From Coriobacteriaceae bacterium (GTDB lineage: Bacteria; Actinomycetota; Coriobacteriia; Coriobacteriales; Coriobacteriaceae): a DNA stretch of 64,000 bases. This document shows positions 1-10,900 of this stretch, one piece after another; the first letter of the stretch is position 1; every line of letters begins with the position of its first letter. Below the pieces are notes generated by a model. It was not told the origin of the DNA, did not search any database, and worked only from the letters and a program-made list of their open reading frames with translations. The stretch lies in contig CABJEP010000001.1 in assembly GCA_902364645.1 (NCBI GenBank), forward strand, positions 54,375-118,374. The letters are read 5' to 3'. A program made the translations under genes and the position numbers.

Positions 1-1514
<1,514 letters not shown>

Positions 1515-1527
1515 CTAGATGCAGCGC

Positions 1528-2958
1528 TTAAGCCTCAAGGGCCTCCTCGGCTTCCTTCTCGCCCGATTCGCGATTGTCGAAGCCAAAGACCATGCAGAGG
1601 GCGAATGTCACCGCAAAGCCAATCGCGCAGCTGATGGCGCCCGGAATGATGTCCTGGCTGAACTTGATGACGTTCATCCACGGGAAGCCGACTCCCGAGA
1701 AGACGAAGATGCGCGCGTTGAGCAGACCGCATGCAAGGCCGCCGGCCGCGCCGCCGATCATCGACCAAGCGAGCGCCTTCTTATCGCGCAAGAGGATGCC
1801 GTAAATGATGGGCTCGGATACGCGGCCGAGCGCATAGGTAGCGAAGGTAGTCCAACCGAGCTGACGGTTAGCCTTGCCCTTTGCACGGATGCCGTAGGCG
1901 AGCGCGACCGCAAGCGTCACGTAAACAACCACCGTCGTACCCGGAGTGCACACGGCGTCATAGCCCACCTCAAGCCAGCCGGGCATCATAGCGGTGAGAA
2001 TCGGCACATGCATGCCGGTAGCGATCACGAGGTTCCACGTCGCACCGACCACCAGACCGCACAGCGGACCGGCGTTCGCGCCGAGCCAGATGATGATATC
2101 GGCGATGATGCCCATAATGAAGGAGACGGCGGGGCCGAAGACGCAGAGTGCAAGCGGCAGCATGATGAGCATGGTCCCCACTGGAATCACGAGGATGCGC
2201 AGCATGTCAGGGCAATGCTTCTTGATAAGCCCCTCTACGTAGGACTGAATCCACACGATGAGGATGATGGGAAGCACCGACTGTGTGTAATTCACCAGCG
2301 TCATGGGGATGCCGTAGACGTCGAACGGAGCGCCCTCCTCGACGATAGCGAGCATGCTCGGATGAATCATAATAGCAGCCGTCATGAGCGCGAGCACAGG
2401 ACTCGTCTGGAACTTCTTGGCCGCCGCATAGGCACCGAAGATCGGCAGGAAGTAATATGCCGCGTCTCCCACCAAGGTGAAGAGCCGGTACATGCTGCCC
2501 TCCGCGGCTAGAAGGCCCGCGCCTTCCGGACCAAGCAAAATGGTGAACATGCGGAAGATACCCGCGATGCAGAACACGGGCAGAATGGGAGCGATAGAGC
2601 CGCTCACCGCATCGAGAATCAGATTGCCGATGCGCTTCGGAGCGAACCGCTCCTTCCAGGGAAGCCTCTCTGCTGCGTCCAGATCTTCATCAATCGCCGT
2701 CTGGACTTCAAAGCCGCCTTCCCTGCATACCGCGTCGTAGACCTTGTCGACGGTCGGCCCGATTACGAGCTGCACCTGGCCGCCAGCGTGCACCACGCTA
2801 ATCACTTCGGGAATCGCATTGAGCTTGGCGTCATCTGCAAGCCCCTCGTCCTTAAGAACGAGGCGCAGACGCGTCATGCAATGCGTCGCGCTTGAAACAT
2901 TCGCCTTGCCGCCCACCTCTTCGATGATTCTTTGGGCGAGTTTTTGATAGTTAGTCAT
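1528..2958 (-). CDS. PTS beta-glucoside/glucose-family EIIBC permease
   Basis: Membrane permease that imports and phosphorylates a glucoside. The EIIB domain comes first (residues 1-85) with the phosphorylated cysteine in ATHCMTRLRL (Cys27), followed by a multi-span EIIC domain (about 105-460) with the MHVPILTAMMP segment. No EIIA domain is fused, so EIIA must come from elsewhere; a glucose-type EIIA is encoded at 34122-34634. Two adjacent ATGs exist; the second (2958) is preferred because GGAGG almost touches the first. Length 476 aa fits a BC protein without IIA. Downstream of licT and upstream of a GH1 phospho-glucosidase, so it probably carries beta-glucosides such as cellobiose, arbutin or salicin. 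The exact sugar is not readable from sequence. Confidence 0.9.
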   Translation of the reverse strand: MTNYQKLAQRIIEEVGGKANVSSATHCMTRLRLVLKDEGLADDAKLNAIPEVISVVHAGGQVQLVIGPTVDKVYDAVCREGGFEVQTAIDEDLDAAERLPWKERFAPKRIGNLILDAVSGSIAPILPVFCIAGIFRMFTILLGPEGAGLLAAEGSMYRLFTLVGDAAYYFLPIFGAYAAAKKFQTSPVLALMTAAIMIHPSMLAIVEEGAPFDVYGIPMTLVNYTQSVLPIILIVWIQSYVEGLIKKHCPDMLRILVIPVGTMLIMLPLALCVFGPAVSFIMGIIADIIIWLGANAGPLCGLVVGATWNLVIATGMHVPILTAMMPGWLEVGYDAVCTPGTTVVVYVTLAVALAYGIRAKGKANRQLGWTTFATYALGRVSEPIIYGILLRDKKALAWSMIGGAAGGLACGLLNARIFVFSGVGFPWMNVIKFSQDIIPGAISCAIGFAVTFALCMVFGFDNRESGEKEAEEALEA

Positions 2959-2973
2959 CATTCCTCCTTTTAC

Positions 2974-3049
2974 GCCACGAATCGTCGTGGCACGAGATGG
3001 TTCTCGTACTTTCGGAGGTCATGCCCTGCCCTAACACAGGTTACAATCC
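2974..3049 (-). promoter_or_regulatory. RAT-like antiterminator site and hairpins ahead of the PTS gene
   Basis: Sense strand 3049-3018 begins GGATTGTAACC and ends GGGCAGGGCATGACC, matching the layout of the ribonucleic antiterminator bound by LicT/BglG (GGATTGTTACTG then GCAGGC-AAACC). Two small hairpins follow; the second is GCCACGA/TCGTGGC (2991-2974) just before the ribosome binding site of the PTS gene. There is no T-run, so the switch may act by translation or RNA stability instead of classic termination. RAT call by pattern only. Confidence 0.6.
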
Positions 3050-3064
3050 TTCTGGCCTGGGTTG

Positions 3065-3919
3065 TCAGCGTCCGGCTGTGCCGGATTCCGCCTTCGTACA
3101 GATACGGTTGACATGGAGCATGAAGTAAAGCTTCTCCTCGTCGGTGAGCTCCGTATGCCATTCCCGCTTCATATAGGTACAGATGTGGTCGATGCATTGC
3201 GCAAGCTCGGGAAACTCCTCGCGCGAATTCGCATAAAGCGGCAAATTGGCGCTGCTGAGGCTATCGTTACCCTTGATACGCTTGAACAGATACTGCACGT
3301 GTGTCGCAAACCGTGAGAACTCAAAAGACTCCCGATCGATGATGGTACGGAAATCGTACTCGACGATATCAGTGACATCGTTGAGCAGGCGCTCAAACGA
3401 TTGGGCGCGATCGCTTGCCACAGTAACCTCTGCCCCAGTCTTTGCATTGACCAAATTCATGGCGATGCTTGCCACCTCTTCGCGCGGCAGCTCGACGCCC
3501 AACTCCTGCCGCACGCGCGCGGTAATGTAGCGGCCGATTTTGTATTCCAGCGGATAAAGCTGCTGCACATCATAGGTAAGGGGCATATCAAAACGAATGC
3601 CCTTCCTCTGCCGCGCAATCGCAAAGGCGATATGGTCGGCCATGATGAGCACGGCGTTGGGACTGAGTTCGTAAGGCAGCTCGTTCTCTACAATATCCAT
3701 GATCTTTGCCGTAAACAGCACCACATCGGCAGGAAGATCCTGCATGATACGCTGCCCCTCGGCATCGATGCTATAGAACGTGCGCTCGATATGGTCCATC
3801 GCGAGCTCCCGGGGGAAGTCACCACCGAAGCCGACACCCTTGCCGAGCGCCACGACCTCGCGACCGCGACTATCTCGACAAATCACGGCGTTATTGTTGA
3901 GCTTTCTGATCGCCAGCAT
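3065..3919 (-). CDS. licT: LicT/BglG-family transcription antiterminator
   Basis: RNA-binding antiterminator controlling the beta-glucoside operon in response to PTS phosphorylation. N-terminal CAT RNA-binding domain (1-55, MLAIRKLNNNAVI), then two PTS regulation domains. Conserved PRD histidines are visible at 96 (ADHI), 207 (FATHVQYL) and 269 (FMLHVNRI). The second PRD1 position, normally His in the ...LHIVNA motif, is Asn155 here (AMNLVNA), so one phosphorylation site is missing. Start chosen at 3919, where GGAGG precedes by 9 nt; an in-frame ATG 33 nt upstream has no such site. Length 284 aa is normal. A RAT-like site follows the gene and a terminator/antiterminator precedes it, implying control of the PTS-bgl genes and of itself. 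Confidence 0.92.
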   Translation of the reverse strand: MLAIRKLNNNAVICRDSRGREVVALGKGVGFGGDFPRELAMDHIERTFYSIDAEGQRIMQDLPADVVLFTAKIMDIVENELPYELSPNAVLIMADHIAFAIARQRKGIRFDMPLTYDVQQLYPLEYKIGRYITARVRQELGVELPREEVASIAMNLVNAKTGAEVTVASDRAQSFERLLNDVTDIVEYDFRTIIDRESFEFSRFATHVQYLFKRIKGNDSLSSANLPLYANSREEFPELAQCIDHICTYMKREWHTELTDEEKLYFMLHVNRICTKAESGTAGR

Positions 3920-3966
3920 ATCGATGCACCTCCTCTCTTGATGATAGGGCACTCATTCGGAGCTGA

Positions 3967-4035
3967 ACAAAAAGGGCATGACCTCGGCAGAAAGCAGCAC
4001 CCTACTTGCCTACGGTCATGCCCTAAAGTGACACC
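3967..4035 (-). terminator. Regulated intrinsic terminator in the licT leader with overlapping RAT-like site
   Basis: Sense strand (4024 to 3967) has an 11-bp stem AGGGCATGACC / GGTCATGCCCT followed by TTTTTG. Its 5' arm is also the 3' end of a RAT-like stretch starting GGGTGTCAC at about 4036. The same AGGGCATGACC ends the RAT-like site before the PTS gene. Overlap of RAT and terminator 5' arm is the known LicT switch design. Another RAT-resembling stretch, GGGTTGTTATCCC ... GCATGGCC (4103-4075), lies at the very start of the transcript. Confidence 0.7.
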
Positions 4036-4113
4036 CGAATATATGTGCAATTGAATAACGAACGGAATCCGGATGGCCATGCTCCCCAAAGGGATAACAA
4101 CCCATCACATGTA

Positions 4114-4142
4114 TTTATAGGCCCACCCGAGATGAACGTCAA
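4114..4142 (-). promoter_or_regulatory. Sigma-A type promoter of the licT-PTS-bgl operon
   Basis: Minus strand reads TTGACG, a 17-nt spacer, then TATAAA. This would start transcription near 4107 and give a leader of about 190 nt that contains the terminator/RAT switch. Confidence 0.7.
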
Positions 4143-4152
4143 GTGTAAATTT

Positions 4153-4201
4153 GCGTAATCCGCACCCTTGATTGGCAACTTCATCCGCGTAATCCGCACC
4201 C
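4153..4201. repeat. Two direct copies of a 15-bp motif upstream of the licT promoter
   Basis: GCGTAATCCGCACCC occurs at 4153-4167 and again at 4187-4201, 34 bp apart start to start and just upstream of the -35 element. It could be a pair of regulator sites; no regulator is identified. Confidence 0.6.
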
Positions 4202-4216
4202 CCGACTGATTCTGAG

Positions 4217-4279
4217 TTGCGGTGAAATAGTTCCTGATGGAGCCAGCTGGGCCGTAAAACAGGAACTATTTCACCGCAA
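4217..4279. repeat. Family A palindrome, copy 1
   Basis: Perfect 20-bp inverted arms starting TTGCGGTGAAATAG and ending CTATTTCACCGCAA around a 23-nt centre. Lies 38 bp beyond the addA stop. Other copies sit at 15339, 34938 and 54914. This copy has TTCCTG where the others have GGGACTG, changed in both arms so that pairing is kept. Confidence 0.9.
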
Positions 4280-4317
4280 GTTATGGGGAGACTGGGCGTG
4301 CGGACGGCCCTGGTGAG

Positions 4318-7300
4318 CTAGAGGTTGTAGGTGATCACCTGGGACTCGGCGGGGTTGGAGGGATCGGACTGCTCCACGCGGACGAACTTGACCGTCACCG
4401 TCTTAAAGCCCGCCTTGTGCAGAACATCCGAATAGACGCGCGCCTGCAGGGCGTGCTTCTCGAACAGCTGGTCGGGTGTCTCATCCGGCGTGCCACCCGT
4501 CTTGTAGTCGATGGCCAGTGCGCGTGACGGATCGGCCGGGTCGGTCGCCAGTGCATCGATGGCGCCCTCGGCATATGCACCGTAGCGGGCAATGTCCTTG
4601 TCCTCGCAGCCCAGCGAAAAGAACGGCACCTCGGCGCGAACGCACGGCCAGGCAAGCAGCTCGGCACGGACCGCCGACTTGAGCCAGCGGTCCAGGGCAA
4701 CGTCGAAGCGCTCGCGCTGCTCCGGCGTCAGGCGCCACAGACGCGCCAGCGCATCGGCACGCGCGGCGGGCAGCTCATCGGCACCCATCTCGATCAGCCA
4801 CTGGCAGGCGGCATGGAACGCCGAGCCCAGCGCCATGGGGTTGCCGGCGGGCTCGACAGCAGCCACGTCCGCATCCGTCATCTCGGAACCATCCGACTCC
4901 GCATCATCGCCGGCCTCGTCCATGGGCACGTGTGCCTCGGCGGCACGGTCCTCGGACTCGGCATGCAGCGCCGCGGCAATTGACGAGTAGCTGTACGAAT
5001 CGCGCGCCGGATACGGGCAGGTGCCCATGCGCACGCCCACCGCCTGGGGATACACGAGCTCAAACGCATCGGGCTCGGGGTCGGCAGGACCGGGAACGGC
5101 GGCGCGGGCATCCGCACCGGCACCCTCCGGCTCCGCATCGCCGCGGACAAGCCTGCCTTCGGCATCAAGCGAAGCATTGGCCTCAAACGACTGCTCGCCA
5201 AAAGCAAAGTCAGCCAGCGAGATGAGCTCGTAGTCGCCCGGCTGGGAGTTGTCGAACACCAAACGGTCGGCATCGAGCTGCGGCATGTCCAGGCCGTCCG
5301 TCGGCAGAATACGACGCAGCACGTCGTAGGTCAGATCGGTCTCGACATCGAAGGTCGGCGCGCACAGCTTGCCGCGGCTCACGCCGGCATCCATCGCCAG
5401 AATGACCAGCTCGCGCGCTCGCGTCATGGCGACATAAAGCAGACGAGCCCGCTCCTCGAGCGAAAGCTGCAGGTCGTCGTTGCGCAAGTGAGCAAATGCC
5501 TCGGCGGGAGAACCCGTCGCGCAGACATCCTCCATGAGCTCTGGCGGCAGCCACAGCGACGTGCCCTTGCCCTTAAACGCGCGCTCAAACTGCTTTTTGA
5601 CGTCATCGCCCTTTACGAACGTGCCGTCCGCGAGTTTAACGCCGTCGAAGCGTGCAGGCAGTGCCACGACCTGCGCTCCGCCCTCGACGCGACCCATCTG
5701 TGCCGCACCGGACGATTTGCGCACGCCAAAGCACTCCGCAACCGCCACGACCGGATACTCCAGGCCCTTGGACGCATGCACGGTCATGATTCGTACCGCG
5801 CCGTCACCCTCCTCGTTGAGCGCGCCCGGGGCTTCCTTGCCCGCCAGGAAGCGGTCAAAGGCCAGCGCAATGGAGCGCGGCGAGTTACCGAACTCGGCCT
5901 CGGCCTCAACCACAGCATCGAGCGCCTTGAGCACGTTGGCGGCAATGGCCTTGCCCTCGGGACCACGCTGTGCCAGACGCACAAACCAGCCCGAAGCGTT
6001 GACCACGTCGCGCGCGATCGCCGCGAACGAATCGCGGCCCACACGACGAAGCGCATAGCATAGCACCTCGCGGGCGCGCGTCACGAGCGGCAGGCTCTGC
6101 AAGCCCGGCACATCGGAATCGCTCATGATGCCCGCGTCGATGTTGCGGCGCGAGGTCTCCCCCGTCTGGTCGTCCAGCTTGGTCGCCAGCGCCAGGAACT
6201 CCTGGGCGCCGAGCGCAAACATCGGCGAGGCCAGCAGCGGCATAAGGCCCTGCGCCGTATCGGCCGGATTGGCGAGCGCGCAGACTAGGGCGCGCACCGT
6301 CTGCACCTCGGCTGCCTGGGCAAAGACCGAGCCACCCGCGATCACGCAGTCGAGTCCTTGGTCGCGGAAAGCCTGGGCATAGACGTCGGCGTTGGTCATG
6401 CGGCCCAGCAGCAGCACCATGCCGCCCTGGGGCTGACCGGCATCGGCAAGCGCGCGGAACCGCTCTGCGATCGCGCGGGCCTTGGCCTGTGTGCGCTCCT
6501 GCGTACTGCCGCCGGCAACAAAGAGGGCCTGACGACGCGAGGCGTCTGCCACCAGCGTGTCCTTGCGGCCGTCGCTCGCCTCAAGATCCAAAAAGCCCTG
6601 CATCAGGCCGCCGTCGTCGCCGTCGAAGACGCGAGCCACATAGCGTAGCACCTCGTCGTGGCTGCGGAAGTTGCGCACGAGCTTAACGAGCTCGCCAGCA
6701 GGGGCGTCGGCCGCGGCAGTCGCCTCGGGCGCGGCAGACGAGCCCACCTTGCGCTCCTGGCGACGGAACACCTCGACCTCCGCCCCGCGGAAGCGGTAGA
6801 TCGACTGCTGTGCATCGCCTACGGTACACAACGCGCGCTCCCCCGCACCCGTCAGGTAACGGATCAGGTCGACCTGCATCTGATCGGTATCCTGGAACTC
6901 ATCGATCATGACCATCTTAAAGCGACCCTCGTATGCCGCTCGGATGGCCGGGTAATCGCGCAGGGCCTCGTAGGCCATGCGCAGCAGATCGTTGTTGTCG
7001 AGGGCAGACTGGCCGGCCTTGAGCGCGCGGTACTCAGCCTCTACAGCACGGGCAAGCCCCACCAGCGCCTCGAGCGCGGGACCGCCGCAGGCCAGCACGA
7101 TATTGATAAACGCATCGGCGGCCTCTGCCTTGAGTAGCTCCACCTGCTCCTTAGGGAATGCCTTGCTCGCGCGCGGCATGGTGCACGACATCATGAGTCG
7201 CGCCGCATCGGCCATGGTCTTGCCGCTCGCCTCGAACGCGTCGATGGCATCGAGCGCCGTCTGCGCTTTTTCGGTCGCGGCCTTGCTTGCGCCCAACGCC

Positions 7301-7941
7301 GATCGATAGGCATCGGCAAGGGCCGAGGTGTCGGCCTGGCCGCGCGCCACGCGCACGTCGTCCATACCGCCCGGCAGCTGGCTCGAGAGCTCCAGCAGGT
7401 CGCGCACCAGACCCTTGATGGTCGTGCCGGCGCCAAAGGGACCGCCCTCGCCCGCCATGGGATACCAGGCGTAGAGGGCCTTGAGCGATGCCGCGAGCTC
7501 GGGGGCGGCATCGGGCGCCGTCGCGCGGGCCAGCACATGCTCAACAGCCTGGTCCATAAGCTCGTCGGTATCGGTGAGCACCGTGAACTCGGGATCGATA
7601 CCCAGCTCCAACGCGTGTGCGCGCAGGATACGCGAGCACATGCCGTGAATGGTCGAAATCCACGCATCGTCGACGGTCAGGGCTTCCTCGTCCATACCCT
7701 CGTCGATGAGCGCGCGGCGCACGCGGTCACGGATCTCGGCCGCGGCATCTTTGGTAAAGGTAATGGCGAGCACCTGGTCCAGATGCTCGACAAACGGACC
7801 GGATTCGGGCGAGAGCGCATAGACAATGCGGCGCGTGAGGGTAAAGGTCTTGCCCGAGCCGGCACCCGCCGAGACAAACAGCGGGCGGTCGAGCGTTTTG
7901 ACGACTTGCAGCTGTTGCGGCATCAAAGTCGAAAGATCCAT
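4318..7941 (-). CDS. addA: ATP-dependent helicase/nuclease AddA
   Basis: Motor and nuclease subunit of the AddAB complex that resects double-strand breaks for recombination. A UvrD-type helicase is seen: Walker A SAGAGSGKT (24-32), ITFTKDAAAEIRDR (motif Ia), Walker B IDEFQDTDQ (346-354), YRFRGAEVEVFRR and the late motif MTVHASKGLEYPVV. The C-terminal RecB-type nuclease domain carries LAIDYKTGG (about 1142-1150). An acidic, low-complexity stretch (about 930-1050) separates helicase and nuclease. 1207 aa is the usual size. It starts 3 nt after the addB stop, so the two are translationally coupled. No unusual substitutions in the motifs were noticed. Confidence 0.96.
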   Translation of the reverse strand: MDLSTLMPQQLQVVKTLDRPLFVSAGAGSGKTFTLTRRIVYALSPESGPFVEHLDQVLAITFTKDAAAEIRDRVRRALIDEGMDEEALTVDDAWISTIHGMCSRILRAHALELGIDPEFTVLTDTDELMDQAVEHVLARATAPDAAPELAASLKALYAWYPMAGEGGPFGAGTTIKGLVRDLLELSSQLPGGMDDVRVARGQADTSALADAYRSALGASKAATEKAQTALDAIDAFEASGKTMADAARLMMSCTMPRASKAFPKEQVELLKAEAADAFINIVLACGGPALEALVGLARAVEAEYRALKAGQSALDNNDLLRMAYEALRDYPAIRAAYEGRFKMVMIDEFQDTDQMQVDLIRYLTGAGERALCTVGDAQQSIYRFRGAEVEVFRRQERKVGSSAAPEATAAADAPAGELVKLVRNFRSHDEVLRYVARVFDGDDGGLMQGFLDLEASDGRKDTLVADASRRQALFVAGGSTQERTQAKARAIAERFRALADAGQPQGGMVLLLGRMTNADVYAQAFRDQGLDCVIAGGSVFAQAAEVQTVRALVCALANPADTAQGLMPLLASPMFALGAQEFLALATKLDDQTGETSRRNIDAGIMSDSDVPGLQSLPLVTRAREVLCYALRRVGRDSFAAIARDVVNASGWFVRLAQRGPEGKAIAANVLKALDAVVEAEAEFGNSPRSIALAFDRFLAGKEAPGALNEEGDGAVRIMTVHASKGLEYPVVAVAECFGVRKSSGAAQMGRVEGGAQVVALPARFDGVKLADGTFVKGDDVKKQFERAFKGKGTSLWLPPELMEDVCATGSPAEAFAHLRNDDLQLSLEERARLLYVAMTRARELVILAMDAGVSRGKLCAPTFDVETDLTYDVLRRILPTDGLDMPQLDADRLVFDNSQPGDYELISLADFAFGEQSFEANASLDAEGRLVRGDAEPEGAGADARAAVPGPADPEPDAFELVYPQAVGVRMGTCPYPARDSYSYSSIAAALHAESEDRAAEAHVPMDEAGDDAESDGSEMTDADVAAVEPAGNPMALGSAFHAACQWLIEMGADELPAARADALARLWRLTPEQRERFDVALDRWLKSAVRAELLAWPCVRAEVPFFSLGCEDKDIARYGAYAEGAIDALATDPADPSRALAIDYKTGGTPDETPDQLFEKHALQARVYSDVLHKAGFKTVTVKFVRVEQSDPSNPAESQVITYNL

Positions 7942-7944
7942 GGT

Positions 7945-10900
7945 CTACACGTCCCTCCTTACAAACGTTCCTTCGTGGTTATACGAGCAGCGCGCATGCG
8001 CGGCCTGCGCCGATGTCGGATCGACAGCGGCGACGTCGCCCGCCTCGAGCTCGCGCAGGCGCTCGGCAATGCCGGTCTCCACGCGGTCGAGCAGCGCATC
8101 GAAGTCCATGTTGCCGCCCTCGCCGGGAAAGCCCTTCTTAAGGCCCGGGATGCGACCGTCGCCGCGCTCTTCCTCGAGCAGCTCGGCACTTGCGGCGCCG
8201 CGCAGCGCGGGCTTGCCGCCCTTGGTGGAAAAGTAGAGCGCTGCGCGGGTATCTAGGCCCAGCGCCCGACGCACGGCCTGCGCGTAGATGAGTGTCTGGG
8301 TATGGGGCGGCAGCCAGCGCGGGTCGTCGATGGGAGCCTCGCCCGACTCCTCGTCGCGCACCGTGGGGTCGGCGAGCTTAAACTCCTCGACACCCGAACG
8401 ATGCTTGTAGTCGATTACCACGGCGCGATTCTCGGCATCCACATCCACGCGGTCGATGCGCCCGCCGAGCGGCCAACCGGCATACTCGACCTGGAGCTCG
8501 TTGAACGCAAACTCCAGATAGCGCGGCGCGAAGGGCGCGAGCGCCTCGGACTCGTAGGCGAGCACGCCTTCCAACTGCGGCAGAATCTCGGCCACCTGAC
8601 GCTCCTCCACCGGGGAGAGCGGCACCAGCGGGCCCTCGGTACCGCGCTTGCCGGCGTGCTCGGCCAGGGTCTCGGCAAAGACCTCGTGCAGCAGCTCCTT
8701 CGCGCGCGGCAGATTCATGGGCGTCACGCGCTCCATGCCCTCCTGCGGAAGACGCGCATGCAAGTGCTCCAGCACGTCATGGACAAAGTTGCCCTTCTCC
8801 ATGTTGCCAAAGCCCGCATCGATGGACTGGGGCTTGACGCGATACGACACGAACCAGCACAGCGGGCAGGTGGAATAGGCCTCGATCTGCGAGGCGGACG
8901 TCAGACGCGGCACGAGCGGCGCGTCCTCGTCCTCGCCGTCACGACGGCGCAGGACCAAATACGGCACGGCCTCGGCACTCAGATGCTGAGGGGCTTCACA
9001 GGTCACGCGCTCGCGCTTGAGACCTTCGCCTGCCGCGGGATCGAAGTCCCTTACGATATCGCCCTCACCCACGCACTTCGCCTTGTCGGCGTCAGCGGCC
9101 TTAGCGTCGTCAGCGGCCTTGGCATCGTCAGCGGTCTTGTCGGCGTCAGCGGCCTTGTCGGCGTCAGCGGCCTTAGCAGCGTCAGCGGCCTCGGCGTGCG
9201 CCCGCAGCTCGGTCCACACGGCGGCTGGATAGCACTCGCGTGCCTGGCGATCGTGCGTCACGCGGGCAAGCGCAACCGGACCGCGTGCCGTCTGCATCGC
9301 GTGGCCAAAGCGCACGCGCAGCAAAGCCGCGGGCTCAAGCGTCACGCCCTCGCGACCAAGGCTCGCCGTCAGCGTGGCCAGCGGCCCCTCCTCGTGTGAG
9401 AGCGGATAGCTGTCCAGATCGACATCGGCAAACAGCACGGCATCGTAGCTGCCGGGGCGCAGGGCCGCCGCATCGGCAAGCGAAGTAAAGCGAACCTGGG
9501 CACGTGGCGCACGGTCAACCTCGTAGGTCTCGTAATCGTAGGCGGTGCTACGCTTGTCCACCTTGGTGCGAATGCCATCGAGCACGGGCACGGTCGCGGC
9601 CTGCGACACGTCGAGCGCGCGAGCATCGTTCATAAGGATGTCGATCGCGTGGCGCAGCAGGGCCACCTCCGCCTGGCGACGGGCCTGACCGTCGAGACCA
9701 CCAAGCGCGCGATCGGGCAGTGCCTCGGCAACGGCAAGCATGGCCTTGAGCGCCGCCACGGGCTTGTCGCGCCACAGCGCCTGGAACACGTCCGAGACCA
9801 CGCACGGCACGTTCTTAAACCAGTTCTCGTCGCTCGCCGCTTTACGCGCGCCCCTCACCTGGCCCTGCACGCTCTGCAGCAGGCTCTTGACGCCCGCAGT
9901 GGTCTTGCTGCGCGACAGTCGCATGTTCTTATCGAAGGTTCGCGCGCTGGCGGCATCGGCGCCTGAAAGCGGACTGTAGATCCAGTCAGTAAGCTCCGGG
10001 GCGGGCCACCACTCGGTCTTGGAGGCGGTGCCCTCGTCGGCGGCCTTCATGCGCTCGATCAGATTGGCGAGCGCCGTGAACTGCCTGCCCGCAATGGATT
10101 GGGAAAACGCCGTGAACTCGGCCGTCTCGGCAGCAACGTGGCGCGCCGCCAAACGAGCGGCAAGCTCGCCGAACAGCTGGGGTGCCCGGGCGGACACCAC
10201 GAGTACGCGCACGGGATCGACGGGTGCGGAGGCGGCATCGTTGACCTTGGACTCCTTGCGCGCTTTCACCATCTTATCGATGACGTCCGCATAGACACGG
10301 GCACGGGCATGGGGCCCGGCGACTTCCACAAAGGCAGGACGTACGACGGACTTTGGAGCAATCGCGGGAGCGCCGGCATCCTCGTCCAGCGGTGCAACCT
10401 CAAACAGCACGCCGCGGGCATCAAAGGCGGCAGCCAGGTCCTCGCGCATCGCCGCTTGCTCGCAAGCGAGCAGCACGACAACCTCTCCCCCGTTGCTTGC
10501 CACGGCAGACAGCAACTCGAGCAGGCCGTGCGTAAACGACGTGATACCGCGCACGCATACGGCGCGGGTGCACGCCGGCAGGTTGTCGGCCAAAGCGCCG
10601 GCCATAATGTCAGCCGCCTCGCAGGGCTCGACCATATCTCGACGGTCCAAACCGCGCGCATAGGCGCACAAAAGTTCAAACACGCGAGCCTCGGCGTCGC
10701 TTCTGGGCTTGGGCTTGCAAACGTTGTCGCAGCAACGCTCGGCACCTGTCCCTGCCACACCCGGCAGCACATCGCGAGCCATACGCGCGAGCATACGCAC
10801 CGTGCCCTGGCTGCGCGAAAGCGGCTGCAGGTCGGCGTCGTCGAGACGCGCTACCATGTCCGAAAACAGCATCTGGCGCTGCAGGTTGTCGACGAAACCG

